From Sapria himalayana (taxonomy: Eukaryota; Streptophyta; Magnoliopsida; Malpighiales; Rafflesiaceae), in NCBI GenBank assembly GCA_029783825.1, contig JAREIK010001468.1, positions 4,696,261 through 4,760,260 on the forward strand: 64,000 nt of DNA. Direction: 5' to 3'. Positions 36,396 to 47,960 of the stretch are shown here, in pieces. The notes under the pieces are model-generated. The model ran no database searches. It had not been told where the DNA came from and saw only the letters and a program-made list of their open reading frames with translations. A program made the translations under genes and the position numbers. The stretch's first letter is position 1, and each line of letters starts with the position of its first letter.

Positions 36396-36998
36396 TAGAA
36401 AGAAATCAAAAAGAAGGCTCACTAGGGCTATAAATACAGATATGTTGGTTTTGTCAGGCTCGGGAGCATAGCAACTTGTCAAGATCACTTACCAATGAAC
36501 CCTTTCTCGAAAGGAAGGCTCACTAGGGCTTGGTGCATCAGGATCAGTCATGACCTACAAACACGAATAACAAAATAAACACTTGGCAACATTTTTAATG
36601 TTATATTATGATAAAATCTTGGATTATTTTTCTAAACCTGATTGTCATGGACAATATTATTTTCTGAGAAAATCATGAAAGCTCGGTGCATGTGAACTTG
36701 CTCCATGAATGCAAAAACATGCGTGACAGTTTAAAAGAGTTTGATTAGTGAGAGAGAGAGAGAGAGAGAGAGGAGATCAAAATTAGGAAAGAAATTTAAC
36801 CAGAGTGTATAGCTCATCAGAATGACCGGAAATGTCCACCTTGGGGGACAAGGCGGCGATGGAAGGCTTAATATCACAGCCATTAGTGACGTGTTTGGAT
36901 CCAAAATACATAGACATGATCGCAGTTGGAACAAACGTCTCCACGACGTCCCCAATTACACGACCAACAATGGAAGAATCGACCGGAGGTGCAGCCAT
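34946..36998 (-). CDS. MFT: MOTHER OF FT AND TFL1 (MFT)-like PEBP protein
   Basis: Four exons: 36801-36998, 36493-36554 (62 bp), 35984-36024 (41 bp) and 34946-35166 (221 bp). They give 173 residues, the usual MFT length, and the 62/41-bp middle exons are the hallmark of plant FT/TFL1/MFT genes. The start (MAAPPVDSS) matches family N-termini, although the frame stays open upstream. Visible motifs: VGRVIGDVVETFVPTA (11-26), NGCDIKPS, GHSDELYTL, the ligand-pocket DPDAPSP (70-76), GIHRYILVLFRQ, and the C-terminus VATVYFNAQKEPTSRRR, which is MFT-type. MFT proteins are cytosolic/nuclear phosphatidylethanolamine-binding-like regulators of seed dormancy and germination under ABA/GA control. Oddity: residue 84 (FRERVHW) is Arg where MFT has Trp (FT Tyr85, TFL1 His88). 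The 41-bp exon 3 uses the donor CATG|GTGAGC rather than an upstream GTAAGT; the latter would give an off-length exon. Confidence 0.95.
35428..35660. repeat. 73-bp tandem duplication and (TACA)n/(TA)n tract in MFT intron 3
   Basis: The segment containing TATTATGACACTTTGATTTG occurs twice exactly 73 bases apart (35438 and 35511). It is followed by a compound (TACA)n/(TA)n microsatellite to about 35660. Minus-strand open frames here (MYVCMYVC repeats) are translation of the microsatellite, not a gene. Confidence 0.9.
36361..36391. repeat. (TG)n microsatellite in MFT intron 2
   Basis: About 14 TG units about 100 bases downstream (minus sense) of exon 2. Confidence 0.95.
36749..36772. repeat. (GA)n microsatellite in MFT intron 1
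   Basis: About 12 GA units, 29 bases past the exon 1 donor in minus sense; the minus strand reads (CT)n. Confidence 0.95.
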
Positions 36999-37100
36999 GG
37001 ATGAAAGATACGAAGATGAGGATGAGGAACTACTTTTCTGGCATATGCTGCAGGACACGGAGAGACGAAGATGGGAGGCAACGATATCAAGCTTTAGTGG

Positions 37101-37195
37101 GGTATTATATGGGTGGCGTTTTGGAATTGTATGACATCGTTTTTCCATGCATTGGACAGAGGAGGTTTAGTTTTGCTCTCCCGGTGACACGTGTA
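37101..37195 (-). promoter_or_regulatory. MFT proximal promoter: TATA-like, RY and G-box/ABRE motifs
   Basis: Upstream of the MFT start (36998): a TATA-like CATATAATACC on the minus strand (about 37101-37113), an RY element CATGCA at 37146-37151, and the palindromic G-box/ABRE ACACGTGT at 37187-37194. RY motifs are bound by B3 factors (ABI3/FUS3 type) and ACACGTGT by bZIP factors (ABI5 type). Both regulate MFT in Arabidopsis, so seed- and ABA-linked expression is plausible. Motif presence is certain; function is inferred. Confidence 0.55.
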
Positions 37196-37644
37196 AGTGT
37201 TACAAATAGGTACCATCATGCAGAACTGGCAACGGGTGATAGCAGAGTGGAAGGACCCAGCAGATTTGTTCATCTCCCACGCTCCTTTGCTTGGTTTCCT
37301 GTAAAGGTTAGCTTGGGTTAATTAGGTAATCTTGTCGGCTCGCTCCTCGCTGGTAAGTTTCTGGTGATACTGATAGTGAAGGTGAACTTGACGATGCGGG
37401 GTAGAGTGAATAAAACTCTTTTAAATAACAACATCAAACTTTAAAATAATTGCTGTTTCAAATTCAAAAATAATTTTCTGAATTTTAATTAATGATTTAA
37501 ATAGAAAATTGAGGATTTAAACCAGTGACATCCATAAAAATAAAACCTCACCCAACCATCCAGTCACAAGCAATAAGCTAAATGTTAAGCAAAAATATAT
37601 GTACATACATATAAATATATATATATATATATAATTATATAGAA

Positions 37645-37686
<42 letters not shown>

Positions 37687-37730
37687 TTATAGATATCTAT
37701 ATATAATATATAAACACACACACACACACA
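37196..37730. other. MFT upstream flank ending in a compound microsatellite
   Basis: 37196-37430 is relatively GC-balanced, as for host promoter. 37613-37730 is a compound (TA)n-(TG)n-TATAGATATCTATATA-(CA)n tract; the (CA)n end is the insertion point of CACTA element 2. Short plus-strand open frames overlapping MFT exon 1 are antisense shadows. Confidence 0.6.
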
Positions 37731-37862
37731 CACTATAATAAATAAATCATTTAGAAATGAAAATTAGAAATGCTAAAATACATTTCAAAAATTAAGAATA
37801 GATTTGAAACGGAATAAACAATATCAGGAAAAAACTGAAATGGACAAAAATACTATCGCTAA

Positions 37863-38347
37863 TATAGGTGTCAACCAGGCCTGGCCGGCCCGTTCCGGTA
37901 CGAGGCACGGCATGATTCGGCCGTGCCTGGGCCGGCACGGCACTGAAATTTCCTGTGCATGTGCCCGTGCCGTGCCTGTCCATGGCACCGACCATGTCGT
38001 GCCGTGCTGAGGCGAACCGGGCCTCGTGCCTTGCGTGGCCCAGCACGATACCTCGGCATGAGCCTAGAAACCACCTTAGCAGTAGAAGCTGAGCCCCAGG
38101 GGTGAAGAAGAATCATGGTGGCGCAGCTCCGCAGCGGCACGCCGCCGAAATGGCGAAACCCTACTTTTTTTAAAATTAGGGTTTTGGCCCAACAAGGCTG
38201 AACCTGCCGGATTCGTGCCGCAGGCCCGTGTTGAGCTGACCTCCATAGAACGGTGTCACGCCAGACATGGTTAATGTACCGTGTCGTACCTGGCCTAGCA
38301 CAAAAGTATGGTCAGGCCAGCCCGACACGGCTCATTTGGCACCTCTA
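37863..38347. mobile_element. hAT-type short element with 8-bp TSD ATCGCTAA
   Basis: A 485-bp GC-rich insert bounded by perfect 8-bp direct repeats ATCGCTAA (37855-37862 and 38348-38355). Termini: TATAGGTGTCAACCAGGC at the left and, on the minus strand, TAGAGGTGCCAAATGAGC at the right. An 8-bp target duplication and TAGNG-type ends are hallmarks of hAT transposons. The interior is packed with GGCACGGC / GTGCCGTGCC words and keeps many CpGs, the most CpG-rich copy in the window. Open frames across it on both strands come from base composition, not genes. It lies in the left subterminal region of CACTA element 2, so it arrived later. Confidence 0.85.
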
Positions 38348-39449
38348 ATCGCTAATTAGCAGCAGTAAATTTTGAGTTTTTTTTTATTCCGTCACTAAAT
38401 TTTTCGTGAAGTAAGAAGCGGATATGTTTGCGTGGAATTTAGCGATAGAAATATTTACATTTGTTTATTATCAAAAATGGAAATCATATTCATTTTTATT
38501 ATTATGAGAGATATTAAACTCGTAACTATATAAATTTAAAAGATTATGAGATTGAAAGTCATTTCCGCCCATTTTTAGTAATGCAATTAAATTCCATCAC
38601 TACAATTCGATAATAAATTTTTGAAGATCACTTTAAAACTTTAAAGTATTCTTAGGGTTTTGGGAAATTTTTGGTTTGGTTGCGATTTCATCCGATTCGT
38701 GTTTGGATTGTCTATCCTCCATATATTATCGACATGATTTTCATCCGTAATTGAGATATAAAATTGTGATTTTTATTATATTTTTGTATGTATTTATTCG
38801 GGAATAACTCCATTTGTGAATTTTTATGTCACATGTAATTTTTTTCCATTTTTAACATTAATATTGGGTTCTATCTCATTGCTTTGCTGAATTATTATAA
38901 TTATAATTGATAAATTATATATTATTTAAATTTTTTTACATTTTTTTTCTCATGCTTTTATATATATAAATTTTTTTGTAAGCTAATTGATTTATGATAG
39001 TTTTGTGTAATTTATTATTGACCTATAATTTAGTTCACCAAATTTATATTGCATTTAGTCTACTTATTAGAATTAAATGATATTTAATAATTTCAAAATT
39101 GAATAACTCATATTAATGGCATGACCTTAATAATAAACAATTTATAATTATTAAAACAATTACTAAATATTCATTTGTATTTAATAATAATGGAAAAAAT
39201 TATAAGCAAGGTATGTAATTAAAATAGTAAAATGTAATTAAATGACAAAATTACATCTGAACAATCCACCTTTTCTGATTTTAATCCAAAATTATTTAAT
39301 ACTTATTTTACTACAACTTATTTGTTAGATTTATGTAATTTCTTAAAAATATTATTATATCTTTATCGCAAACATATCTTTATATATTTTGTTATAATTC
39401 CAAACATATTAAAGTTGTGTTATGAGAATGGAAAATATTATACGACCTG

Positions 39450-42400
39450 ATCATCAATAGATGAAAGTAAGATTGAAAGTACCTAAATTTATAGTCTTCG
39501 CTAAAAAATAGCCTAAGTATATGGATGAAACAAAAACAAGATGTCCATGAATTCTATTAAATATCAAAATCAAAGTTTATATGATGTGGACACTGTGTCA
39601 TATCATCTTATAAAAAATAGATTTGTCCGCGACTATTATATCTAGTATAAATATGAGAAAATAGTTATGCCGCAAATAACTAAGCATTATGTACATAAAA
39701 ATAGTGATTCAACTATTATAATAGAATTTGTCAATCACAATGATGCATATGAAGTAATTTTGAACAATATTATTAGTCCTTCATTATATCCAGATATCAC
39801 TAATGATATCCTAATATCATTAGCAAAAATAATTTTTTGAAATGTTAAAGGCTTTGGAAGAAGAGGTTTGGGAAGGTAATTTATATGGTCACTCAAAATT
39901 ATCTGTGGTGGTCAGACTAATAAATTTAAAGGCAAAACATCATTTTTATGAAAGGTGCTACGATAAAATATGCCAGTTATTATCTGAATTGTTACCAAAG
40001 AATAATATCATGATAGATAGTTTTTACGGCACAAAAAAGTTAATACGAAGTTTGAATTTGCCGATGAAAAAAATACATTTTTACATTAATGGCTGCATAA
40101 TATTTTGGAGTATAGATAGTGAAGCAATTATATGTAATTTTTATAACTATCATCGGTAAAAAAAATATAGCATATAAAAGGCAAAAAAATATATATTCTT
40201 CACAAGAAGATGTATTATTTCCCATTGACTAATCATATGCAAAGATTATTTGCATTTGATGCTATTACTAATGATATGAGTTGGCACAAAGATCATGTTA
40301 TTGAAGATGTCATGATGTAGCATTGCTCAGATTCTATTTCTTGGAAATATTTTGATAATTGTCATCTATCATTTGTAGATGAAAGTCGAAATATTTAATT
40401 AGGGTTGTGCATAGTTGAATTTCAGTCATTTGGACAAATAGAGCAACAATACTTTTCATTGCTGATTATTGTTGCACCTCATAATTTAAAATTATGAATA
40501 TACATGAATGATGAATACATATTTTTATGAGTTATCATGCCCAATACAAGAATTCCAAAACACAAATTGGATGTATTTCTACAGCCCCTTATAGTAGATC
40601 TCAAAAAATTATAGGAAAATGGTTTAGAAACATATGATATATATAGAAAGTAAAATTATAAAATATGAGCAGTACTAATGTAGACTATAAGTGATTTTCC
40701 TACATATTCAATATTGTCCGGATGAAGTACTATAGGGAAACTAGCATGTCCTAATTGCATGAAAAACTTAGATCCATTTTCTCTGAGAAAAGGAGGAAAG
40801 ACTTCTTGGATTGATAATCATCATAAATTCTTACATGTGAAACATACATTTAGGATGAATATTGAAGTATTTTAGAAATGCCATAAAGTCATTCAAATGT
40901 ACACTACCCTTAAGGTCAGTTTATGATATATTAGATGTAATTGAAAGATTAGATTCAAAAATATTATGAATGTTGATGCAAATTGCCTCAATATATAAAT
41001 TTTAAAGATTTATCATTTTGGTTGAAAGAAAAAGTATCTTATAGGATTTGTTTTATTGGAAAACAAATCTTATTAAAGATAACTTAGATGTGATGTATTT
41101 TGAGAAAAACTTTTTTGATATTATTTTTAATACTATAATAAATATGGAGGGAAAAATAAAATATAATGCCGAATTAAGAGAGGATTTGAAAAAGTTATTT
41201 TCACGCCTAGAGTTACAGATGGATGAATCAATGAATAATTTTCATAAGGCTTGTTATAGTCTTAAAAATGATGCAAAGGAAACTTTATAAAAATGATTGA
41301 TGGAGCTTAGGTTCCTTGATGAATATGCATCTAATATGAGAAGATGTGTTAATATAAAGAATCATAAGTTATTTAGAATGAAAAGTCTTGACTTCCATGT
41401 ATTCATGTAGAGACTAATACTCATAGAATTTTGTTAATTTTTTCCACAAAATGTTAGTAAAGTATTGATTGAAATAAGTATTTTCTTTAAAAATCTCACT
41501 AGCATTGTTGTAAGAAAAGAAGAAATGGAGTAAATTACAAAATGTCATCGCCATAATTACATGCAAACTTGAGCATATTTTTCTTCCTAGCTTCTTTAAT
41601 TCCATTTAAACATCATACAATCCACTTTCCTTACAAAATCATGATAGCAGATCTTGTGCAATATAGATGGATATATCCATTTGAGAGGTGATATATATTT
41701 TCTATTTGTTAATATAAAAATTTTAATTTATCTACTTATTAATTTTTTTTTCTAGTATATGTCAATAACATATATCTTCGAAAATTTAAAATAATGTTCA
41801 AATAAAGCAAATGTCCAAGGATCGATATGCAATGCCTACTTGGATGAAGAGGCTTTGGTATTTTGTGTGCATTACTTTTGCCAATAATTGTATAATTAGC
41901 ATAAAATATTATCATAAAAGAATGTATATAGTATGGGGAATGAATCAGACAAAAATGACATGCTTTCTATTTTGATATAAGGGGATAAATTATATGGTAA
42001 AGAAATATCAAGATATTTTTTGGATGACTTAGAGTATCATGCTGTGCACACATATATTTTGTTGAACTATGAAGAAGTTACACCTTATATTGAGTAAGAT
42101 TTATAATAATTTAATATTTTTATTTTTTTGTCATTGTATGCGATATAATATTATAATAAATCAAAATATCTTTAATTTTATTTTTGAAGAATATTTGCTG
42201 AAAAATTAAGACAAAGAGAACATCATATTAATGATGAATCAATTGATGCAAAGAATGGACATGATTTTGCAAATTAGTTTGAAAAATATGTCATTATATA
42301 ACTTGTCATTCTTGGTTCTAAACAATTACGTATAACATTATATATGTATGAATTTGTCCTTTATAATTTTCTAGGCATAATTTTATTCATCAAATATATG

Positions 42401-43095
42401 TAACAAAAAAATTAAGAATCTTGCAAAATGACCATTACGAAGTTTATAGATATATCCTATACATTATGTAAATGGATACAAATTTCAAACTTTGAAACAT
42501 AGTTTAAATATTAGAGCTGCAATGAATAGTGATATTTGTTGGGGTCTAACTATACTATAAATACAATTGATTTTCATGGTCAACTAATTGAAATTCAACA
42601 CATGGAGTATCATGCTTACCAATTAAAAAGGCTGTTCTATTTAAGATTGAAAGATTTGATCCAATTCCAAATATGAGTACTAGAATTAATCATCAATACA
42701 ACCTTGTTGATATGCACCATAATAAATTTTATCGTAAGTATGAGCCATTTTTTTTACTATACAAGCCAAATAAATGTGTTACAGCACGTATCCAACCACA
42801 CACAAAATTTGTGTCAATGGTGAGAAATATGTAAAATAAAACATAGATCAGCTATTGAAATTGTTGAAAAGGATGTTATGGTCACTCCATCACATGTATC
42901 CACATTTCAAAAGAATAACGTGAAAGTTCATTCAATCATTCGTGGGGCAGATGATGACCTTCAAACTTTTCTTGGTGAATGAGAAAATTATCTAAACATT
43001 GATGATGATAATGAGGAGGAATTAATTATAGAATTAGATGATTACGAATATGTAGATAAAGTTGATTTCTTAGAAAGTTATGATGATGACTAGAA
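39450..43095 (+). pseudogene. CACTA TNP2-type transposase, decayed (element 2)
   Basis: Plus strand. The longest clean piece (39842-40159) reads GNLYGHSKLSVVVRLINLK, then LLPKNNIMIDSFYGTKKLIRSLNLPMKKIHFYINGCIIFW, the TNP2 core (transposase family tnp2, PF02992). Upstream is DVDTVSYHLIKNRFV; downstream are DMSWHKDH, a WKTNLIKDNLDVMYFEKNFFD block (41060-41110), FLPSFFN (41580, then WMYPFERY-type remnants), and a DUF4216-like end near 42560-42720. Stops and shifts break the frame, so it is not functional. Copy 1 at 29745-32740 is its relative. Confidence 0.85.
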
Positions 43096-43285
43096 ATTTA
43101 TTGACTACCTTGTTATTTTATCATTCTTATTTTATAATTTTTAAAATGTGGATGTTACATTAAAATATTTTAATTTCTTTTTCTAATGTCAATGCGTTTA
43201 TCATAAAGTTATATTATTATGACATGTCATATAATGTTTTTTTTTACCTCTATATATTTTGATATTTATGTAACTTGATTTTGGT

Positions 43286-45365
43286 ATGAGAGGTATTCAT
43301 TCAAGTGGCCGAGATTTTCAAAGTGTGGGGAGGGGCAGAGGAAGTCAACAAATAGTTTGTGGATAAAAAAATCTTCATGTATTCAATAACATACATGGAT
43401 TTACTACCATCGATATTTAATCTTTGTCTCATTCTTCACCAGAAGATATTGATAGCTCTGGTTAACCTATCTTAGGAGGCTCATGCATTGATACTAGAGC
43501 ATCAGCATCCACAAGATATTTACAATCATTAATTTGAAAGTTAAATAATGAGAAAATTTTCATTTGGCTCATAATTGATAATAAATAGTACGTAACATTC
43601 TTAAAATTTCTACATTCATTCTTTATTATTATTTTTTCATTTAAATTAAATATAAAATGATACGTGAATGAAAATAATAAATATATCACAATTTTATATT
43701 TATGTATTTTACAATAATAACGACATATTATATTGCTACTAATTGAACATTATCATTAATAATATTATAAGTAAATTTTAACTAAGTAGCAAAAAAAATG
43801 TGTATTTTATTTATAGGGATATGTACATGATGATTTTAAATTACTTACATGTTTATTCCTTCTTCTTCTCATAGAATCAGGAAGATATTTAAGAAGAAAT
43901 TAGTTGCAGAGGGTATAAAGTAGAGCAAAGTGCCCCTAAGTATAAAAGAATTTTATTGGGAAGAATTTGAGGTAAATCTTTGATGCATTTACTTATTTTT
44001 TATTTTCATATAATATGATATACTCTTAAAATTAAACCATTATAATGTATTATTATTTTATTTAGTTTTTACAGAAAAATTATAAATATATAGATGTTTT
44101 GGTGGTATCCATGAAGGATAAATGAAAATATGTGACAAGTGTGAGATACAATGACAAGCTTAACAAATTAATGAAAAAATTATGGTAAAGATGCAAAGCC
44201 TAATAGTATCCTTCTTGGTGTTTGAATAAAGTGGTAAGATTATTGGAATAGCGAGGAGTTCAAGGCATTGTCCTAGGTGGCCTCACATAATCGTTGATCA
44301 GAAAAAATAAGTGAAGAATCTATACCTTCAAAACATATTGGAGGTTCAAAGGTGACCTACCAATATTTTCGTAGATCTTTTATAACTATCATTTATTTTT
44401 TGTTATTATTTATATTTTTATAATCAAAAGGATAATATATCTATCATAATGAATAATGTACCATGATAATAACTAATATGTATTTGCAAGAGGCTGAATT
44501 GGGAGATGCACTAATACTATTTGAGGTATTCAAGCGAATGTACAAGAAGAATGATATATAATTTGTATTTGAGCACTCAAATGATATTAATGTGAGGTTC
44601 TCATTTTGTACTTGAAATTTAATTTTATAATTAAAAATACTAAAAGAAAAAAAATTAAAATTTATTATCTGGCATTAAATTTAAATAAAATGCAAACTCA
44701 AATATTTTTTTTACCATAATTAATGATTTATTTTTTATAAACTCATTAAAAATAATTAATAAAATCAATTTTAAAATATTATGTAGCAGGGAGAAGCCAA
44801 CTTGTTTTCTAGAATAAAATTTAAATTAATATAGTAATTGATATGTTATGTTATATTTTAATAATTTTAGGAAGCTGTAGAAAATATGATTATAACTGCT
44901 TCATAATTGACATATCCTTTTATAGAGGTGCAAGAGATTGATGTTATTCATATTTACCTTCAGATTGTCAGAGTTGAACTAAACAAATGGCTAGTGTATG
45001 GTCTAGGTACCCATACATCTATATTTTATCTAGGTTCTATCTTGAGTTCTTCATCATCATCTTCCAAATATAATAACATTTTTGATGAAAGCTTGCACGA
45101 TGAGATGAAGTATATTTAGGATTCATTGCAAATGAAAAATGAGGAGATACAACAAATGAATAAAGAGATGCAAAAAGAAATTGAAGAATTAAAAAAATAG
45201 AGAAGTTGAAAGATTTAAAAGAGATGAGGAAATACAACAAAAGATTTTGAAAATGAAAAAAATAATATTCAAGTTGGCCGAGACATCATCTATTTTTCAC
45301 CATTTTGAAGAGGACCCATCCATATCTGCAAAAGACAATACACTTAAGGATAAAGACTGGTAATT
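43286..45365 (+). pseudogene. CACTA second gene, TNPA/Transposase_24-like, decayed
   Basis: Begins with GMRGIHSSGRDFQSVGRGRG (43286), the glycine/arginine-rich N-terminus usual in these proteins. It continues through DYWNSEEFKALS.VASHNR..SEKISEESIPSKHIGGSKVTYQYF (about 44235-44370), the 'W.S.EF...S..A..NR......HTGGS' signature of Transposase_24/Ptta-type proteins. It ends in a coiled coil (SLQMKNEEIQQMNKEMQKEIEELKK, about 45121-45200). In En/Spm this second product binds the subterminal repeats. Multiple stops, so a pseudogene. The start of the same gene is at 32846 in element 1. Confidence 0.7.
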
Positions 45366-45993
45366 GCTTGTGATGTGTTATTAATTTTTGCAATATTTAT
45401 TTTGATTTGAATTATTAGTTTATATGTTAAAGGTTTTTTATTTTTGTTATAAATTGTATATTAAAATTTATGGACATTTATGTTTGCTCTGAGAAATTTT
45501 ATCTTATGATGGATGTTATGTGAATGTTATTTGATAAATAATATGTAGATGTACTTATTTAATTGCAAGTCATATAGTTTCTGTATGTAATTATATATTA
45601 TATACAGCATATAGAAATTGCATAATACTATTTATATCTGTTGTAGAAATTAGAAATGAATTTTTCCATTTCTAAATCAGTTTCTAAATAGTTACGGAGT
45701 CATGTGTGTTTTTATTGATCCATCGCTCTTTTTGAAATGGATAATATGTTTCTAAATATTCCATCGCAAAATTAGCGATAGAATCCAATATCCATTTGCC
45801 TTGACAATTTTTAGCGACCAATTTTTCCTCGTTGCTTTTTATAGAAACGTCATTACGTGATCCTTTTCTAAAATTCAATATGGAGAATTATAGAAATGGA
45901 ACTACTCTATTTCTAAATCCGTCGCTAATCACCCATCATAAGGAAATCAGAAGGTGGACTTGAGCACTTCTAATTTAAGAATTTCTTGTAGTG

Positions 45994-46780
45994 CACACAC
46001 ACACACACATATATGTAGATATATAAGCACATACTCACATATTTATATCTATCAATCTATAAACACACACACACACTCACACACACATGTATATATATAT
46101 AATATAATAAATATATAAAAATATACATCACTATATAAATATAATTACATATAATTATATAAAAATACATGAAGATATACAAATAGTTATATATAATCAT
46201 TAATTAAAATCCGCATTTCTCCATTGAAATCATTAATTAAAATTTAGAATTTTTTTTTGAATCTGAAACAGTACTTTCCATATTCAAAAAGAGAGAGATT
46301 TTATTTGTTTTTTATATTTCATAGGGAAAAAATAAGTTGAATTTTAGTTCATCAAAATTTAATTATTTTTGAGTTTAATATATTCTTTTTAAATATGAAA
46401 AGTCATGATCATATTTTTCAAATAATTTTTATTTAGTGCATCAAAACATAAATCTCTCATTAAAAAAAACCATGTGCATGATTTTATTTGAATAATGATA
46501 TTTTTTTAGATGTTTACCATATTAAATTTAATTATGTTGAACAAGTTCATAGTTAGTTTTGTTCTATTCAACAATTGCTTGTTTATTGTTTCTTAGTATA
46601 TATCTTTGCTTAATTATTATTTTTAGTTTCTAGATTTGTGTATTTTAAATTTCAAATATAATTTGTAAATAATATATATATTATTTTATGCAAACAATCA
46701 TACACGCACGCACACTCACAAATTTCACAGATGAATAAAAATAATTCATTCACGTTCCATCATTTTCTTCATATGGTGTT
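45994..46780. other. Microsatellite-rich flank
   Basis: (CA)n at 45993-46008 continues the tract that CACTA element 2 split. A second (CA)n lies near 46063-46088, followed by TATATA runs. 46200-46780 is AT-rich with no gene seen. Confidence 0.5.
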
Positions 46781-47960
46781 AGAGGAATTAATATTTATTT
46801 CTTATTTTCCTACCATGTTGACGTAGTCAGATATCACATATTTGTATTCAATACATGACTCTAACATCATTTTCTCACATCCATTTGGAATATTTTTTTT
46901 AGATCCGCAAACAAATCGAGACTACCAAATTTTTGTTGTCTACTAGGCATCTAAAGTTATTTTAGTGAGTTACATATTTTTTCTAAGACGGGGGAAGCAA
47001 CCTTTATCCTCACTTATACTATCAGGTTAATGATGTAACACATGCATCTATTGGGAAAAATTTCTTCTAATGGTCCATCTCAAATGGTCCTAACAAATAT
47101 GTTAATAACTACTCTATTCTTAGATGTGTTATCAAATATGATACTATATATTTTATTTTAAATATTATATTTTCTAAAGATTTTTATCATATACTAATAT
47201 ATGGTCGGGCCATCATGAGGATGAAGGATTTCTAAAAATCCTATTATCTTTTTATTTAGTATCTATTTATAATCTACATAGTGAGACATGCAAAAGAAGC
47301 ATCATCGCGACTAGTCCAGATATTGGACGTCATGGATATCAAACCAGTATATATTTCTAAATTCATTAGTTATTATTTATTTTTTTATCTTTTAATATTT
47401 TACAATGTCATTCCTACATGTAGACTTAGGAATCTTGTAATATTCTGGCTAAAAATATGTTTGTATGATACTGACTACACTTGGATTCTCTGAAAATCTA
47501 ATTGAACGACTCATCGTGATTAGTTTGGACATGCCTTTCCTCCCTAACTCGTTGTTGTATGAGGGGGGTTAATATAGAAGCTGAATTAAATCCAGTCGCA
47601 AACACCTCACCACTCAGTTGAATTTGCCTAGGATCTAATGCACCATTATTTTGGTGCAATGACCAATATGCCTTTTTTGGTGCCCGTCCCACATGTACTT
47701 TTACAAGTAGATATTTTTTTTACAATACTTGTATTTTTCTGATTTTTCATCGACACCCTTATTATTATTTTATAGTTTTTTGGTGCAATGACCATTATTT
47801 TGATTCTTCTAGTTTTTTATTTTTTAGATGTTTGAGTTTGTGTCAAGACCTTGGGAGAAAAATAGCTTTAAGCCCTTTCTATATGGTTATCAATATTATT
47901 ATTATTATCTACCTCTACCTTAATGTTAATCTCGTTATTATTAAATTCACTATTTCCATT
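46781..47960 (-). pseudogene. hAT transposase fragment (copy 3)
   Basis: Minus-strand pieces: SRQQKFGSLDLFADLKKIFQMDVRK (about 46950-46870, matching 'ARQQEFK..C...DVPTRWNST' of hAT transposases) and GRAPKKAYWSLHQNNGALDPRQIQLSGEVF (47690-47600), the worn end of the BED zinc finger and the linker after it. 47700-47960 aligns with 58850-59050 and, inverted, with 49640-49760. The C-terminal hATC dimerisation domain is absent. It lies divergently to copy 1, with the 5' ends facing each other. Confidence 0.7.

Larger units (their letters stand above)
37731..45993 (+). mobile_element. CACTA (En/Spm) element 2, both termini present, 8.26 kb
   Basis: Left end CACTATAATAAATAAATC, right end AATTTCTTGTAGTG (minus: CACTACAAGAAATT). 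Subterminal regions on both sides are rich in TTTCTAAAT, GCGATAGAA and TCGCTAAT words, the typical clustered transposase-binding repeats. It sits inside a (CA)n microsatellite: CACACA on the left and CACACACACA on the right, so the 3-bp target duplication is blurred (ACA/CAC). It carries TNP2-like and TNPA-like pseudogenes, and a hAT-type short element inserted at 37863-38347. Confidence 0.85.

Noticed and set aside
36999..37148. N-terminal extension of the MFT-like protein from an upstream in-frame ATG at 37148
   Set aside because: The extension (Ser-run, MEKRCH start) has no family counterpart. MAAPPVDSS at 36998 fits the normal MFT start and 173-residue length, so the upstream part is treated as 5' UTR/promoter.
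36822..37321. Plus-strand open frames of 60-131 codons
   Set aside because: They are antisense to MFT exon 1 and its GC-balanced promoter, and show no known motif.
37792..38140. Overlapping open frames on both strands of 68-89 codons
   Set aside because: They lie in the GC-rich hAT-type short element. Low stop density follows from composition, and both strands are equally open.
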